A stretch of 64,000 bases of DNA from Gammaproteobacteria bacterium (GCA_021151625.1 JAGKWY010000025.1:1-64000); one strand, 5' to 3'; positions 51,563 through 60,757 are shown, counted from the stretch's first letter. Notes: generated by a model not told the origin, from the sequence alone. Made by a program: numbers and translations.

Positions 51563-54055
51563 ATGTTAAAGCATTATCTGATTGTGGCGCTGCGCAATTT
51601 AATCAAACACAAAATCAATAGCCTGATTAAAGTGCTGGGGCTTGCCCTGGGATTGGCGGCGGCGCTGCTGGTGATGATTGTTAATTACAGTGAGCTGACC
51701 TGGGATGCGTTTTGGCCAGATGCCGAACAGATTTATATGGTGAGCACTAAAACCAGTGGCCGCACTCCACCGTCAATGGATTTGATGGGCGAGGCAAATT
51801 TTCAGCAGGTGCGCGAACAACTAGCGCCGCAATTCTGGATGACGCAACTTGCATTGACGCAAACGAGCGTCAGTGTGCAGGAGAATGATTCAACGTCAGC
51901 CGTTTCACACCGGATTAATATTAGCCGGGTCGACCCAAATTTTTTGACGATATTTCCAGCCCGGGTGATTCAAGGCGATACCAGCGCTTTTGCACAAAAC
52001 CCTAACAGCGCGGTAATCAGTCAGTCGGTTGCAGAACAATTATTTGGCAACAATAATCCGCTCGGAAAAACTGTCGAGTTGACTCTGGAGCCGTCCCTGG
52101 AGCAGCGCGAGTCGGGTGCGTTACCGGAGTTGTACCCGGTAACGATTATTGCGGTAGTGGATATCGATAATCCGCGTAGCCACATATCTCCTGCGCTGTA
52201 TTTCCCGCAGGTTGATTATCCGCAGATGGACCCTAATAAAACTGGCTACATGCGCGATACCTATATTAAAGCCAGGCAGTCCATGACGCCTGCAGCGATT
52301 GAAGCCGCATTAAACGCAGCGGCAGAAGCCACGCTGCCCGAGGATGAAAACTTGCGCAAGTTGCGCCGTTTGGAATACAAGGTAATGCCAATTACACAAC
52401 GGCATATGCGCGACACCAATAGCGACGGCAATAAAAAACGCGTAGTGATTTTGTCAGTCTTGGGTGTATTAATTTTAATAGTGGCGATTAGCAATTTTAT
52501 TAATTTGAGTTTGGCGGGTTATGTGTCTCGCCAAAAGGAAGTGGCCTTGCGCCGTATTCAGGGTGCGCGCGTACTACAACTGTTTGGGCAATATTGGCTG
52601 GAAACACTGATTTATATTTTACTCGCCTGCCTGGGCGCATTAATTATTTGCGAACTCTTGGTTCCCCAGTTGCGCGTCGAATTACAAATGCCGTTAGTGA
52701 ATGGAATTTTTGTTAGCCCTTTGCTGGCATTGCTGTGCGGCGTCATTGTGTTGGTGGTTGCATTTATTATTGCGCTTTATCCGGCCGTCTATTTTTCACG
52801 TATTAATTCTGCCAGCATTCTGCGCGCTAATCGCTCCACGGAAAATCCTGTCTCAATTATTACGCGCAAGCTGTTACTGGTGGTGCAATTTTTTGCCGTC
52901 GGCACGTTGATTGTAGGATTGGCAAGTATTCGTTTGCAGCTGAATCAAATTGATGCCTATGAGCCAGGTTACAAAACCAAAGATATAGTCATGACCAACA
53001 ATCAGGGTACACCGCCCAGTGCGGAAAAAATGCTGGTGATCAAACAGCAAATTGCCCAGCTGCCCGGTGTTATCGCATCAGCATTCGTAATGGGTGATGT
53101 TCCCGGGCGCCAGGAACTCATAATGGAAATTAGCTCCAAGGTGAATGAGCAGGAGCAAGCGCTCAATGTGATGTTCGATTGGATTGCCGATGCGGATTAT
53201 TTTTCTGTATTGGGTATACCGCAGATTGCGGGCACAAGGGAGTTACTGGAAGCCAGTTTTAACCCGGTAACGAATACGGGCCAACTCAATCCCGACATGG
53301 GCGTTATTCTCTGCCGCACTACGGCCGCACGTCTGGGTTTTGTAACGCCCGAGTCGGCACTCGGGCAAACCATTGGGCTTTTTCGGCAACCTGGCGTGCC
53401 CAATATCGCTAGCGGAAAAGTTGTAGCGGTCGTTGAAAACGCCCATATCGGCAGCCATAAAAAACCACCCATGGATTGCATGTTCATGGCACTTAGCCGC
53501 GTAGCCGGGAACGGATTTCCCTTCGCGGTAAATTTTTCCAGTGCGCCCAGCGAGCAGGACATTAATGCAATTAAGAAAATCTGGGAGGAGCATACCGGTA
53601 CAGCACCGCATCACTGGTTATTTTCCGGCAGCCTTGCGGACCGCTATAAAAATGAACGCCGGGTGCAATTATTTGTATCGGGTTTTGCGTTGGCGGCACT
53701 GGCGATAGGTTTGTTGGGTATTTATGGCATCACTGCGCTAAACACCCAAAAACGTGCACGCGAAATTGCCCTGCGCAAATTGCATGGTGCAAACCAGTGG
53801 CAAATTATTGGTTTATTGAATCGCGATTTCTCGTTGCTGGTACTTGTTGCGAATTTGCTAGCTTGGCCCTGCGCCATCTATCTGATCAGTGTCTGGCTGG
53901 AAGATTTCCATCGGCATTTTTTGCTATCGCTGTGGCTGCCTTTATTTTGCGCGGCGGCATTGGGCATAAGCTTACTGATGGTATGGTTAACCGCAACGGC
54001 ACATTCTTTTGAAACTGGCCGCATGCGCCCTGCGGAAGTCTTGCGCGATGAATAA
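51563..54055 (+). CDS. FtsX/MacB-type ABC permease
   Basis: An 830-residue permease with two FtsX domains. The first helix (INSLIKVLGLALGLAAALLVMIVNYSE) is followed by a periplasmic MacB_PCD-like domain, a block of three helices (about 290-410), a fourth helix, a second periplasmic domain and a final three-helix block with LGIYGITALNTQKRAREIALRKLHGA, diagnostic of FtsX permeases. Such large duplicated permeases with HlyD adaptors and sigma-54 regulators are usually annotated as antimicrobial-peptide or macrolide-type exporters; the substrate here is unknown. Confidence 0.92.
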   Translation: MLKHYLIVALRNLIKHKINSLIKVLGLALGLAAALLVMIVNYSELTWDAFWPDAEQIYMVSTKTSGRTPPSMDLMGEANFQQVREQLAPQFWMTQLALTQTSVSVQENDSTSAVSHRINISRVDPNFLTIFPARVIQGDTSAFAQNPNSAVISQSVAEQLFGNNNPLGKTVELTLEPSLEQRESGALPELYPVTIIAVVDIDNPRSHISPALYFPQVDYPQMDPNKTGYMRDTYIKARQSMTPAAIEAALNAAAEATLPEDENLRKLRRLEYKVMPITQRHMRDTNSDGNKKRVVILSVLGVLILIVAISNFINLSLAGYVSRQKEVALRRIQGARVLQLFGQYWLETLIYILLACLGALIICELLVPQLRVELQMPLVNGIFVSPLLALLCGVIVLVVAFIIALYPAVYFSRINSASILRANRSTENPVSIITRKLLLVVQFFAVGTLIVGLASIRLQLNQIDAYEPGYKTKDIVMTNNQGTPPSAEKMLVIKQQIAQLPGVIASAFVMGDVPGRQELIMEISSKVNEQEQALNVMFDWIADADYFSVLGIPQIAGTRELLEASFNPVTNTGQLNPDMGVILCRTTAARLGFVTPESALGQTIGLFRQPGVPNIASGKVVAVVENAHIGSHKKPPMDCMFMALSRVAGNGFPFAVNFSSAPSEQDINAIKKIWEEHTGTAPHHWLFSGSLADRYKNERRVQLFVSGFALAALAIGLLGIYGITALNTQKRAREIALRKLHGANQWQIIGLLNRDFSLLVLVANLLAWPCAIYLISVWLEDFHRHFLLSLWLPLFCAAALGISLLMVWLTATAHSFETGRMRPAEVLRDE

Positions 54056-54137
54056 GTTTTTTCTCCTCCTGTAAACGTCGGGCCAACCCCTTGGGTGATT
54101 TGGGAAATGTCACCGGGCCTGTGTTAAGAGGATTTTT

Positions 54138-54161
54138 GCCCCTGCGTGCAGGGGCGCTTTT
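54138..54161 (+). terminator. Terminator after the permease gene
   Basis: GCCCCTGC (54138-54145), GT, GCAGGGGC (54148-54155), then GCTTTTA. GC-rich stem with a short T-run. Confidence 0.7.
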
Positions 54162-54209
54162 ATGTGGAAAATTACGGATAACAGTTGCCAAGGGAAATTA
54201 CGGAAAAAA

Positions 54210-55328
54210 TTATTGCGGATTCCAATCGCCAAATATTGTTGCTTTACTATAGTGGCTCGCTTCTTCTGCCGACAACTGGCGGCGCTGTTCATGTTGGGCT
54301 GCGCCCGGTCCTTTGTTTTTGTATTCAAAAAAGCGCGCTTCTTCCGGTAGGAATTGAATTTTCGTTCCGTCTTTGGCTGTGCCGCCCATGGCATACCAGC
54401 CGTCGCGGGTGATGTGCGCGTCCATCCAGGAATTAATAAATACGGCTTTGCCAATGGCATTGGGGTCGGCGTAGCGACCATCGGCAAATTGGGTAGTGGG
54501 GTGCCAGGGGCGGCCCAGTGGAGTGGAATTATCGGGTACGGATTTGTCGCGCGTTAAAATGCAATCGATAAAGGTTAAACCGTATTCGCTGTTGATATTA
54601 GTGGAAGGCGCAACCAGATAGGCGTGGGGTGTACTGGGTTTACCGCGCCCCAGGGTTTTAATTTCGGAATTAGTAAACAGCGCGTTACCTTTACCAAAAA
54701 TAAAATCCACATTACCGGCGATAAAGCTTTTATCAAACCAACTGCGACCCGCGTTGACAAACAGTGTATCCTGATAACCGAGTAAACGAATATCGCGCGC
54801 TAAAAACTGATCGCTGCCGTTGTCCAGATGCAAAGCCACTGCCTGACTATTGGGTATGCGTTTGGGGTCATCAGTCGCGAGTGCATCGTTAGCGAGAAAA
54901 TCAAAGGTATTTTCAACGGTGAGTTGCTGCAGCTGAATATTGGCCGCGCGAATAATTAGCGTGGCAGAGCCTGGGGTACCCCAAATCTGGCCTTTGGTGG
55001 CACCGGCATCGGTAGATTGTTGCCCGGCGTAGGCATTGTAAAAAATTCGGGTGGAATTTTTATGTTCACCGATCAAGTGAATATTAGGTTTGGCGATCAC
55101 CAGTTTTTCATAGTAATTACCTTGCGCAATAAAAATACGATAGGGTTTTTGATTGATCGTTGGCGCGGCATCCAGTGCAGCTTGAATGCTGGGAAAATTT
55201 TTTGCAGAAGGTTTTGTCGATGCGTTAACCGTTGCATCGTAGTTTGAACCGGGTTGGGTTGCGCAGCCAGAGATAAATGTCAGTGAAAGAACAAGTACAA
55301 CAAGGTAATTCACATGACGACTGATCAT
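54210..55328 (-). CDS. Lipoprotein pectinesterase (CE8)
   Basis: A 372-residue pectin methylesterase removing methyl esters from homogalacturonan. Lipobox FISGC; right-handed beta-helix with the family signatures GYQDTLFV (first catalytic Asp), GNVDFIFGKGNALF (second catalytic Asp), and LGRPWHPTTQF (substrate-binding Arg). IQAALDAAP near the N-terminus is the usual start of the domain. As a lipoprotein it probably acts on the outer membrane or in the periplasm. It is oriented with uxuB, separated by two inverted hairpin repeats, and fits with the hexuronate genes that follow. Confidence 0.95.
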   Translation of the reverse strand: MISRHVNYLVVLVLSLTFISGCATQPGSNYDATVNASTKPSAKNFPSIQAALDAAPTINQKPYRIFIAQGNYYEKLVIAKPNIHLIGEHKNSTRIFYNAYAGQQSTDAGATKGQIWGTPGSATLIIRAANIQLQQLTVENTFDFLANDALATDDPKRIPNSQAVALHLDNGSDQFLARDIRLLGYQDTLFVNAGRSWFDKSFIAGNVDFIFGKGNALFTNSEIKTLGRGKPSTPHAYLVAPSTNINSEYGLTFIDCILTRDKSVPDNSTPLGRPWHPTTQFADGRYADPNAIGKAVFINSWMDAHITRDGWYAMGGTAKDGTKIQFLPEEARFFEYKNKGPGAAQHEQRRQLSAEEASHYSKATIFGDWNPQ

Positions 55329-55340
55329 CTATTTGTCTCC

Positions 55341-55463
55341 GCAGGGGCGCAATTTATTGCGCCCTGATTTTTGTCGTTTATTTATAAAATAAATTTCGCA
55401 GTGCAAACAATGGCACCATAAAAATGATGCAATAAAAAGGGCGCAATAAATTGCGCCCCTACA
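55341..55463. repeat. Pair of GGGCGCAAT hairpins flanking a 75-bp AT-rich spacer
   Basis: Hairpin 1: GGGCGCAAT-TT-ATTGCGCCC (55345-55364) followed by TGATTTTT. Hairpin 2: the same stem (55439-55458) with loop AA. With flanking bases (GGGG/CCCCTAC) the two are in inverted orientation. On the minus strand hairpin 2 is followed by TTTTT and would terminate uxuB. The sequence looks like a common extragenic palindrome or a small MITE-like unit. Confidence 0.6.
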
Positions 55464-55465
55464 AG

Positions 55466-56956
55466 TTAGCGAAAAGTGTCTTGTATAGAAGCCAATACGC
55501 CCTTGCTGTAAAAACGCTCTAGCCATTGGGTGGTAGTCTGGATAAAACGCGCTTCATCAATCAGGTCAGCACCAAATACTTTTTGAATGCTCACAACAGC
55601 TTTTACCATACCGGCAGGGTTGCCCTGGTTTGCATCGCAGGCAGCGCGCAGTTCTTTGGCGAGTGGATCAGATACTTCAATCGCAGCGCCTTTTTCATCG
55701 ACACCGGATACATAGCGAATCCAGGCGGCCACACCCAGACACAAAATATCGATATGGCCATTGCCTTTTAATTGTTCGCGTAGCGTTTCTAACAAGCGCT
55801 GCGGCAATTTTTGCGAGCCGTCCATCGCAATTTGCCAGGTTCGATGTTTCAGGGCTTTGTTGGAAAATCTATCGCGCAATTGTTGCTTGTAGGCCTCAAT
55901 ATCAAAACCGGCTGGGGCAACCACAGTTTCACCGGCGTCGCGCGCCATATAGGTTTTTACCAAATTGACAAAGGCCGGTTGCTCCATAACTTCGCTGATA
56001 TATTGGAAGCCGGAGAGATAACCCGTGTAAGCCATGGTTGAGTGGGCGCCATTCAACAAACGCAATTTGATTTTTTCAAACACGCGCACGTCTTTTACCA
56101 GAAGCACACCGACTTTTTCCCACTCGGGGCGACCATCGGCAAATTTATCTTCCACTACCCATTGGGTAAATGGCTCACACACCACCATGCCTTCATCGCG
56201 AATGCTTTCACCACTAACTGCGAGACGCTTTTCAATATCGCGGCGATCATCATCGGTGGTAGCGGGAACAATGCGGTCGATCATAGTGCTGGGGAAGGTG
56301 GCGTTGGTTTTAATCCAGTCAGCCAAAGCAGGCGAAATTTTTTGTGCGAATTGCACCACCACTTTTTCCAACACTTCGCCATTATTGGGCAGGTTATCGC
56401 AACTCAATGCGGTGAACGCTTTTTGCTTATTGTCGAAACGCTGTTTTAAGGCAGCGACAATAAAACCAATGGCAGAGACAGGTTTATCCAGGTTGTGCAG
56501 GTCGTGAATAATATCCGGGTGAGCTTCATTCAGGTTGCCGCTGGCTGGGTCGTGGCAGTAGCCTTTTTCCGTGACTGTTAGCGAGACAATTTTAATATTG
56601 GGATTGGCAATAGTCGCCACCAATGCAACAGGATTTTCTGGCCCAACCAGCGTATCGGTAACAGCGCCAATAATTTGTAGCTTTTCACCGTCACCGGAAC
56701 GCTCAACCAAGGTGTATAAACAATCTTGCGGCACCAATTGATCGCGCACGCTGGCAGAGCGCAAGCTGCTGCCAATAATGCCCCAGTTGCCACCAAATTG
56801 ATTTAATACCGCTTCAGTGTAAAACGCCTGGTGCGCGCGATGAAATGCGCCTATGCCCAGGTGCACAATGCCTGATACTAATTGTTCGCGATTGTATTTT
56901 GGTAACAAAACATCTTTAGGTAACTGTGACAACAAGTTTTTGTTTAAGCGATTCAT
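55466..56956 (-). CDS. uxuB: Mannitol dehydrogenase family oxidoreductase, probable fructuronate reductase
   Basis: A 496-residue long-chain polyol dehydrogenase. IVHLGIGAFHRAHQAFYTEAVL (NAD-binding N-terminus), TVTEKGYCHD, FTALSCDNLPNNG, MIDRIVPATT and KLRLLNGAHSTMAYTGYLSG (catalytic Lys-Asn-His) are conserved. The family includes mannitol-2-dehydrogenase, fructuronate reductase (UxuB) and others; the neighbouring kdgK and uxaA genes favour fructuronate/tagaturonate reduction, but sequence alone does not settle it. Divergent from kdgK through a 256-bp AT-rich promoter region. Confidence 0.8.
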   Translation of the reverse strand: MNRLNKNLLSQLPKDVLLPKYNREQLVSGIVHLGIGAFHRAHQAFYTEAVLNQFGGNWGIIGSSLRSASVRDQLVPQDCLYTLVERSGDGEKLQIIGAVTDTLVGPENPVALVATIANPNIKIVSLTVTEKGYCHDPASGNLNEAHPDIIHDLHNLDKPVSAIGFIVAALKQRFDNKQKAFTALSCDNLPNNGEVLEKVVVQFAQKISPALADWIKTNATFPSTMIDRIVPATTDDDRRDIEKRLAVSGESIRDEGMVVCEPFTQWVVEDKFADGRPEWEKVGVLLVKDVRVFEKIKLRLLNGAHSTMAYTGYLSGFQYISEVMEQPAFVNLVKTYMARDAGETVVAPAGFDIEAYKQQLRDRFSNKALKHRTWQIAMDGSQKLPQRLLETLREQLKGNGHIDILCLGVAAWIRYVSGVDEKGAAIEVSDPLAKELRAACDANQGNPAGMVKAVVSIQKVFGADLIDEARFIQTTTQWLERFYSKGVLASIQDTFR

Positions 56957-57212
56957 TATAAAAATCCAGCAAGGTTAATAGCGTAAAAAATAGCAGTTAA
57001 AATTCGCAATCAATAAACAATAAAAATTAATTTCCGATCAGCAATCAGAAAACAAAAAAATTTTTTTCAAAATAACAAAACAACTTTATCTTAATCGCAC
57101 AAAATTCTAGGGTTGGCATTTAACAAGTGTTATAGTTGACGGGTTTACAGTTGCAAATTTTTTGCACAACCCATAACAAGTTTTTCAATCAGAATATCCG
57201 TGGATAATTAAC

Positions 57213-58154
57213 ATGGCACACATAGCAGCAATTGGCGAAGTCATGGTGGAGCTTTCCCCTTTTCCAACCGCCGACAGCAATGGCCGCGAAACTATGGCCC
57301 TCTCCTTCGCCGGCGATACTTACAACACGTCTGTTTACATGGCGCGCCTGGGGTTAAAAACCGATTACGTCACCCAGTTGGGCGATGACCCTTACAGTGC
57401 GCAAATTATGCAGCGCATGGCCAATGAAGCGATTGGCACTGACCTGATCAAGCAAATTCCTGGCCGTTCACCTGGCCTCTACATTATCCGCAATCGCCCC
57501 GATGGTGAGCGCGAATTTTTTTACTGGCGCAAAGAGGCGCCGGCACGCGAGCTGTTTAATTCCCAGGAAGCGGCTGATCACCTCTGCCAAAAGCTGGTTC
57601 ACTGCAATTGCGTTTACCTGAGCGGCATTACCCTGGCAATTATCGGCGAAAAATCGCGCGAGTTTTTATACAACGCGCTGCACAAATTGCGTCAGCAGGA
57701 TGTAATCGTCGCGTTCGACAGCAACTATCGCCCGCGTTTGTGGCGCGACAAAGCCGAAGCACAACAGGCTATGCTCGCGATTATGCAGTACACCGATATT
57801 GCACTGCTCACACTTGATGACGAGCAGCTGCTGTGGGGCGATGACACTATCGAGGGTTGCAAGCAGCGCTATGCATCTTACAACCTGAGCGAACTGGTAT
57901 TAAAACGCGGCGCGGATGATGCCGTGATTATTACCCCCGAAGCGGAAATTCGCGTACCTGTACCACCAGTGCAAGGTGTAATTGATACTACCGGTGCGGG
58001 CGATACCTTTAACGCGGGTTATCTTGCGGGCCGCTTGCAGAAAAAATCGATTGAAGATTCTGCCAAACAAGGTATTCGCTGCGCCGGTATTATCATTCGC
58101 CACCGTGGTGCGATTATTGATAAAGCTGTTTTTGATAAAGAACTGGGCGCCTAG
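57213..58154 (+). CDS. kdgK: 2-keto-3-deoxygluconate kinase
   Basis: A 313-residue PfkB-family sugar kinase. AAIGEVMVELSPFP at the start, the GDTYNTSVYMARLG motif, FDSNYRPRLW (substrate and family signature of KdgK), and the C-terminal anion-hole/catalytic motif DTTGAGDTFNAGYLAGRL (catalytic Asp). It phosphorylates 2-keto-3-deoxygluconate to KDPG, feeding the Entner-Doudoroff aldolase. Together with uxuB and uxaA it completes hexuronate catabolism except the isomerase and aldolase, which are not in view. Confidence 0.93.
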   Translation: MAHIAAIGEVMVELSPFPTADSNGRETMALSFAGDTYNTSVYMARLGLKTDYVTQLGDDPYSAQIMQRMANEAIGTDLIKQIPGRSPGLYIIRNRPDGEREFFYWRKEAPARELFNSQEAADHLCQKLVHCNCVYLSGITLAIIGEKSREFLYNALHKLRQQDVIVAFDSNYRPRLWRDKAEAQQAMLAIMQYTDIALLTLDDEQLLWGDDTIEGCKQRYASYNLSELVLKRGADDAVIITPEAEIRVPVPPVQGVIDTTGAGDTFNAGYLAGRLQKKSIEDSAKQGIRCAGIIIRHRGAIIDKAVFDKELGA

Positions 58155-58202
58155 GCCGCACAATATAATTTCAAGCTCAAAAAACCAGTTAGCACTATGT
58201 AA

Positions 58203-58310
58203 GTTTCTGTTCAGGGTTTGTATTTTCAAAAGCCTCGAGCCATGGATGGCGAAAGGCAGCTATAGGGATATATTCATGCGTTTTTGAAAATACAAACCCT
58301 GAACTGAAAC
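58203..58310 (+). repeat. 108-bp structured repeat, copy A
   Basis: Outer arms 58203-58231 and 58282-58310 are 29-bp reverse complements with one mismatch (core CAGGGTTTGTATTTTC). The 50-bp interior holds CTCGAG, hairpin GCCAT-GG-ATGGC, linker CGAAAGG, and second hairpin TATA-GGGA-TATA, then TTCATGCGT. Confidence 0.85.
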
Positions 58311-58338
58311 GTATTCGAAGTACATATTTTTTCAACCC

Positions 58339-58446
58339 GTTTGTTGCACGGGGATAAGGTTTCAAAAACGCATAAACCCATCCATGGGGCTCCCTTTCGT
58401 CATCCATGACTCGAGGGTTTTGAAACCTTATCCCCGCACAACAAAC
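58339..58446 (-). repeat. 108-bp structured repeat, copy B
   Basis: Same length and architecture as copy A, in opposite orientation. Outer arms 58339-58367 and 58418-58446 pair at 27 of 29 positions, but their sequence (core GGGGATAAGGTTTC) differs from copy A. Read on the minus strand the interior has CTCGAG, hairpin GTCAT-GG-ATGAC, CGAAAGG and a second hairpin CCCAT-GG-ATGGG, then TTTATGCGT. About 38 of 50 interior bases match copy A. Confidence 0.85.
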
Positions 58447-58478
58447 TCACATTTCCGCGTTAATCTCGTTGGGCAAAC

Positions 58479-58874
58479 TCACTGCTGAAACTTCAGCATT
58501 TTATTGCCGCGTTTACACAACTGGATTGCCAGGCCCCAGGGGTCGCGCATCATCACCAAATGTGAACCATCTTTAATATGTACTTCTTCCGCAAAGGTCG
58601 CACCCACTGCTTCCAATTCAGCGCGCTTTTGCTCCGGGTTTTCACACACAAATGCCAGATGCAACAGCAAAGGGTTCATGTTTGGGTAATCGGGCACTTC
58701 ATCGGGCGGATTGTTGTAAATCTCAATCATCACATCGCCGGAATCGTCGGCGAGAAAATGTGTGTTAGCGCCGCCTTCCTGCTTGCGTACTACACGCAAA
58801 CCCATATTGGCCACGTACCATGCCGCCATGGCGATGGGGTCGGCAACGTTTACGGCAAAATGTTCAATCTTCAT
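58479..58874 (-). CDS. VOC family (glyoxalase/bleomycin resistance-like) protein
   Basis: A 131-residue single-domain VOC protein: IEHFAVNVADPIAMAAWYVANMGL at the start, VMIEIYNNPP, LHLAFVCENPEQKRAELEAVGA, and HLVMMRDPWGLAIQLCKR with the conserved Glu/Gln metal ligands partly present. Family members are glyoxalases, epimerases or dioxygenases. Function unassigned. It lies between the repeat block and the pnt genes, probably independently transcribed. Confidence 0.85.
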   Translation of the reverse strand: MKIEHFAVNVADPIAMAAWYVANMGLRVVRKQEGGANTHFLADDSGDVMIEIYNNPPDEVPDYPNMNPLLLHLAFVCENPEQKRAELEAVGATFAEEVHIKDGSHLVMMRDPWGLAIQLCKRGNKMLKFQQ

Positions 58875-58912
58875 AAATATAATTCTGTGTTCTGCGTTAA
58901 TCCATTGAAGCT

Positions 58913-58944
58913 AAAAAAATGAGTGCCCTCACTGAGCGGCACTC
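58913..58944 (-). terminator. Terminator downstream of the pnt operon
   Basis: Read on the minus strand: GAGTGCC and GGCACTC pair around a ten-base loop, then ATTTTTTT. It lies about 95 nt after the pntB stop. Confidence 0.7.
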
Positions 58945-59039
58945 TATAAATGCTTTTTAAAAAAGCAGCTCCATAAAAACAACTTCATCAACGTTTCTTA
59001 CAAAAAAATTTAAAAAAACGTCACCTGCAAAAATATTTG

Positions 59040-60443
59040 CTAGGCAATATTTTTAACGATGGACTCCACCATTTTCTTCGCATCGCCAAACAGCATCATG
59101 GTGTTATCGCGATGGAATAATTCGTTTTCCACTCCCGAATAGCCCGAGGCCATGGAGCGTTTCACAAACAATACCGTGCGCGCTTTTTCCACTTCCAGAA
59201 TCGGCATGCCAAAAATCGGGCTCTGCGGATTGGTTTTTGCCGCCGGGTTGGTTACATCGTTAGCACCAATGACAAAGGCAACGTCCGCCGTTTGGAATTC
59301 ATTGTTAATGTCTTCCAGTTCAAACACTTCGTCGTAAGGCACATTGGCTTCAGCGAGCAGCACATTCATATGGCCTGGCATACGGCCTGCCACCGGGTGA
59401 ATTGCATAGCTAACTTTTACCCCTGCATGTTTTAATTCATCAGCCATTTCACGCAGTGCGTGTTGCGCTTGCGCCACCGCCATACCGTAACCGGGAACAA
59501 TAATCACTGAACCGGCATTTTTCATGATAAAGGCTGCATCTTCAGCGCTGCCTTGTTTGACTGGTTTATCTTCGCCACCAACTGCTGTTGCCGCTGTGGC
59601 ATCGGCACCAAAGCCGCCGAGAATCACGTTAAAGAAAGAGCGATTCATGCCTTTGCACATGATATAGGAAAGAATGGCACCGGACGAGCCGACTAGTGCA
59701 CCAGTAACGATCAGTGCATTGTTATGCAGGGTAAAACCTATACCAGCGGCGGCCCAACCGGAATAGGAATTGAGCATGGAAACAACGACCGGCATATCGG
59801 CACCACCAATCGGAATAATCAGCAGCACACCAATCACAAACGCCAGCGCGGTCATACTCCAGAAAATCCAGGGTGATTGATCGATGCAGAAATACACGAT
59901 CAAACCAATAATCAGTAAACCAATTAATGCATTTAAAAAATGCTGGCCACCAAACACGATTGGCCTGCCGGACACCAGGCCCTGCAATTTGGTAAACGCA
60001 ATGACAGAACCGGAAAAAGTAATTGCGCCAATCACTACCCCCAAGCCCATTTCGATGCGACTGGCGATAAAAATTTCACCGGCGGCATTAGCGATTCCAA
60101 AGGCGAGCGGATTGCTAAATGCAGCACCGGCAACCAACACCGCCGCCATACCAACCAGGCTATGGAACGCCGCAACCAATTGCGGCATGGCAGTCATGGC
60201 AATTTTGCGTGCGATAAAAATACCGATCACAGCACCTATGGCCAGCGCCGTAAAAATCCAGCTATAGGAAGTTACTTGCGGACTTAAAATGGTAGTGATA
60301 ATGGCAATCGCCATCCCGATCATGCCGAGCATATTGCCGCGCCGTGATGACTCGGGCGATGACAGGCCGCGCAGTGCAAGAATAAATAAAACGGCTGAGA
60401 CTAGATAAGCAAATGCGGTCAGATTAACGTGGAAGCTGGTCAT
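59040..60443 (-). CDS. pntB: NAD(P) transhydrogenase subunit beta
   Basis: A 467-residue membrane subunit of the proton-translocating transhydrogenase. Multiple membrane helices in the first 270 residues (from TAFAYLVSAVLFILALRGL) are followed by the NADP-binding domain III with VIIVPGYGMAVAQAQ, AGRMPGHMNVLLAEANVPYDEV, and DVAFVIGANDVTNPAAK. The length matches the family. It is last of the three-gene pnt set, 2 nt after pntA2. Activity depends on pntA1, which is broken here. Confidence 0.95.
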   Translation of the reverse strand: MTSFHVNLTAFAYLVSAVLFILALRGLSSPESSRRGNMLGMIGMAIAIITTILSPQVTSYSWIFTALAIGAVIGIFIARKIAMTAMPQLVAAFHSLVGMAAVLVAGAAFSNPLAFGIANAAGEIFIASRIEMGLGVVIGAITFSGSVIAFTKLQGLVSGRPIVFGGQHFLNALIGLLIIGLIVYFCIDQSPWIFWSMTALAFVIGVLLIIPIGGADMPVVVSMLNSYSGWAAAGIGFTLHNNALIVTGALVGSSGAILSYIMCKGMNRSFFNVILGGFGADATAATAVGGEDKPVKQGSAEDAAFIMKNAGSVIIVPGYGMAVAQAQHALREMADELKHAGVKVSYAIHPVAGRMPGHMNVLLAEANVPYDEVFELEDINNEFQTADVAFVIGANDVTNPAAKTNPQSPIFGMPILEVEKARTVLFVKRSMASGYSGVENELFHRDNTMMLFGDAKKMVESIVKNIA

Positions 60444-60445
60444 AA

Positions 60446-60745
60446 TTATTTGCCTCCCGCTTTATCTTTCTTTTTATACATGGCGAGCATGCGCTGGGTG
60501 ACAGTAAAGCCACCGAAAATATTAATCGCGGCGAGCACCATAGCAACAAAGCCCAATATTTTTGATAGGCTCATTTCTTCCGGGCCAACGGCAATCAGCG
60601 CGCCCACAATAATAACGCTGGAGATGGCATTGGTTACGGCCATCAGCGGTGTATGCAGCGCAGGCGTTACACTCCAGACCACGTAATAGCCCACAAAAAT
60701 CGCGAGCACAAAAATAGATAATTGCGATACAAAACTGGTTTCCAT
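60446..60745 (-). CDS. pntA2: NAD(P) transhydrogenase subunit alpha part 2 (membrane)
   Basis: A 99-residue membrane protein with three hydrophobic segments (LSIFVLAIFVGYYVVWSV, AISSVIIVGALIAVG, LGFVAMVLAAINIFGGF), the small membrane portion of the alpha subunit when PntA is split, as in Rhodospirillum and many proteobacteria. TPALHTPLMAVTNAISSVI is the hallmark. The ATG lies 12 nt after the original stop of pntA1. Confidence 0.94.
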   Translation of the reverse strand: METSFVSQLSIFVLAIFVGYYVVWSVTPALHTPLMAVTNAISSVIIVGALIAVGPEEMSLSKILGFVAMVLAAINIFGGFTVTQRMLAMYKKKDKAGGK

Positions 60746-60757
60746 AATGAATTCCCC

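Larger units (their letters stand above)
58155..58478. other. Intergenic block between convergent kdgK and VOC genes
   Basis: Entirely filled by two 108-bp structured repeats (58203-58310 and 58339-58446) in opposite orientation, with a 28-bp AT-rich spacer between them. No protein-coding potential is evident. Confidence 0.85.

Noticed and set aside
58203..58446. CRISPR array or insertion sequence
   Set aside because: Only two copies in opposite orientation, no spacers, no transposase or cas gene; better described as structured repeats.
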